Part shown: positions 63,295-64,000 of the stretch, in pieces
How the letters are laid out: the number at the start of each line of letters is the position of its first letter
Numbering within the stretch: position 1 is the stretch's first letter
Made by a program: the position numbers and the translations under genes
The notes under the pieces: model-generated
The model's database searches: none
The model's input: the letters and a program-made list of their open reading frames with translations, nothing else
Told to the model about the DNA's origin: nothing
DNA from: an uncultured Marivita sp.
GTDB taxonomy: Bacteria > Pseudomonadota > Alphaproteobacteria > Rhodobacterales > Rhodobacteraceae
DNA: 64,000 nucleotides
Reading direction: 5' to 3'
Assembly (NCBI RefSeq): GCF_947488135.1
Contig: NZ_CANKYW010000001.1
Coordinates: 1,054,001-1,118,000, forward strand

Positions 63295-63422
63295 CGCAGC
63301 GCCGCAAGCCCGCGGACCGACAAAAAAAGTCGCCCATGTGATTGCGATTGCGATCCGGCTGCACTAGCCCCCGGGGGACCCGCGCAATCCGCGCCCAACA
63401 CCTGCCGCACGAAGGACGTGAT

Positions 63423-64000
63423 ATGTTAAGTGTGATCCGGACATCCTGGCCGCTCCTGCTCGGTATGCTGCTACTGATGCTCGGCAACGGTTTGCAGGGC
63501 TCTTTGCTGGGTGTGCGCGGCTCGACCATCGGGTTTTCTTCGGTCGAGATGTCGCTCGTCATGTCGGCCTATTTCGCCGGCTTCCTTGTGGCCTCGCGTG
63601 TGACCCCCGATATGATCCGCCGGGTCGGACACGTGCGGGTCTTTGCCGCGCTGGGCTCGTTCATCTCGGCGGCGCTGCTGGTGTTTCCCACCGTTCAGGA
63701 ACCCATCGTGTGGATCCTGTGCCGGGTGGTCATCGGCTTCTGTTTCTGCGGCGTCTACGTCACCGCCGAAAGCTGGCTGAACAACGCCACTTCCAACGAG
63801 ACGCGGGGGCAGACCCTTTCAGCCTACATGATCGTTCAGATGATCGGCATCATCATCGCGCAGGGCCTTCTGGTCGTGCCGGACCCGTCGGGATACCTGC
63901 TTTTCGTGATCCCGTCGGTGCTGGTTTCCATCGCCTTCGCGCCGATCCTGCTGTCGATCTCGCCGACCCCGGCCTTCGAGAGCACCAAGCGGATGACGCT
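63423..64000 (+). CDS. MFS transporter, C-terminal part beyond window
   Basis: The visible 192 codons encode about six hydrophobic segments, starting MLSVIRTSWPLLLGMLLLML. The segment after helix 2 (SRVTPDMIRRVGHVRVFAAL) matches the MFS signature loop, and GVYVTAESWLNNATSNETRGQ is typical of the YcaD-like group. The gene is cut by the right edge. GAAGGA precedes the ATG. Substrate unknown. Confidence 0.88.
   Translation, partial: MLSVIRTSWPLLLGMLLLMLGNGLQGSLLGVRGSTIGFSSVEMSLVMSAYFAGFLVASRVTPDMIRRVGHVRVFAALGSFISAALLVFPTVQEPIVWILCRVVIGFCFCGVYVTAESWLNNATSNETRGQTLSAYMIVQMIGIIIAQGLLVVPDPSGYLLFVIPSVLVSIAFAPILLSISPTPAFESTKRMT

Noticed and set aside
1-64000. CRISPR arrays and insertion sequences
   Set aside because: No regularly spaced repeats, Cas motifs or transposase genes were found.

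Overview
The window is a GC-rich alphaproteobacterial chromosome segment, most consistent with the Roseobacter group of the Rhodobacteraceae. The indicators are a soxBDAG sarcosine oxidase operon, an Entner-Doudoroff edd-eda pair, a BioY biotin carrier, CcmI, a Fe-type SodB, a PIN protein directly behind an RlmI-like methyltransferase, and several small genes known to me mainly from roseobacters. No tRNA, rRNA, CRISPR array or insertion sequence was recognised.

Positions 1 to about 11780 are one end of a genomic island inserted in the 5' end of dusA. The island carries a tyrosine integrase abutting dusA, and a minus-strand backbone of a DUF932 protein, a large ParB-like protein, a Toprim protein, a DUF2493/SLOG protein, a small membrane protein and a DUF736 protein. 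It also holds a plus-strand Xre-RES toxin-antitoxin pair and, at the far left, a DUF5131 (Gp37/Gp68) plus TcmP pair. Four backbone genes (DUF932, ParB-like, DUF2493, DUF736) have a hairpin with a purine pentaloop beginning about 29 to 34 nt upstream of the start codon. The ParB-like and DUF932 leaders are clear copies of one another, with compensatory changes in the stem. I regard this as the most promising undescribed feature of the window.

From dusA onward the sequence looks like core chromosome. 11.7-15.6 kb: dusA, a 2OG-Fe(II) oxygenase-like protein, an RTX-repeat protein, a cysteine-rich secreted protein and DUF1289. 15.6-17.4 kb: ruvX and ccmI. 17.5-23.7 kb: the sox operon, interrupted between soxB and soxD by a low-GC membrane-protein gene, a truncated soxD copy and a 61-residue membrane protein. 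23.9-28.8 kb: sodB, rarD, a LOG-family gene, a LysM protein and an HNH protein, then a structured intergenic block. 28.8-31.3 kb: eda and edd with a candidate operator. 31.5-37.4 kb: lipoprotein, rRNA methyltransferase, PIN protein, LysM/M23 protein, pcm, surE and an SDR. 37.5-42.2 kb: bioY, purF, cvpA, radA. 42.2-46.7 kb: membrane proteins, alr, dnaB. 47-52 kb: von Willebrand protein, pyrE, DUF2267, pyrC, a roseobacter-type hypothetical and a glycosyltransferase. 52.3-58.8 kb: MoxR ATPase with CoxE-like VWA protein, bactofilin with M23 peptidase, DUF455, bcp. 58.9-64 kb: a large AsmA-like protein, queA and a truncated MFS transporter.

Functionally the core part mixes nucleotide synthesis (purF, pyrE, pyrC), envelope maintenance (two M23 proteins, bactofilin, AsmA-like, alr), carbon use (Entner-Doudoroff, sarcosine) and DNA or RNA maintenance (dnaB, radA, ruvX, dusA, queA). 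Several intergenic spaces hold adjacent perfect palindromes that look like small repetitive elements.
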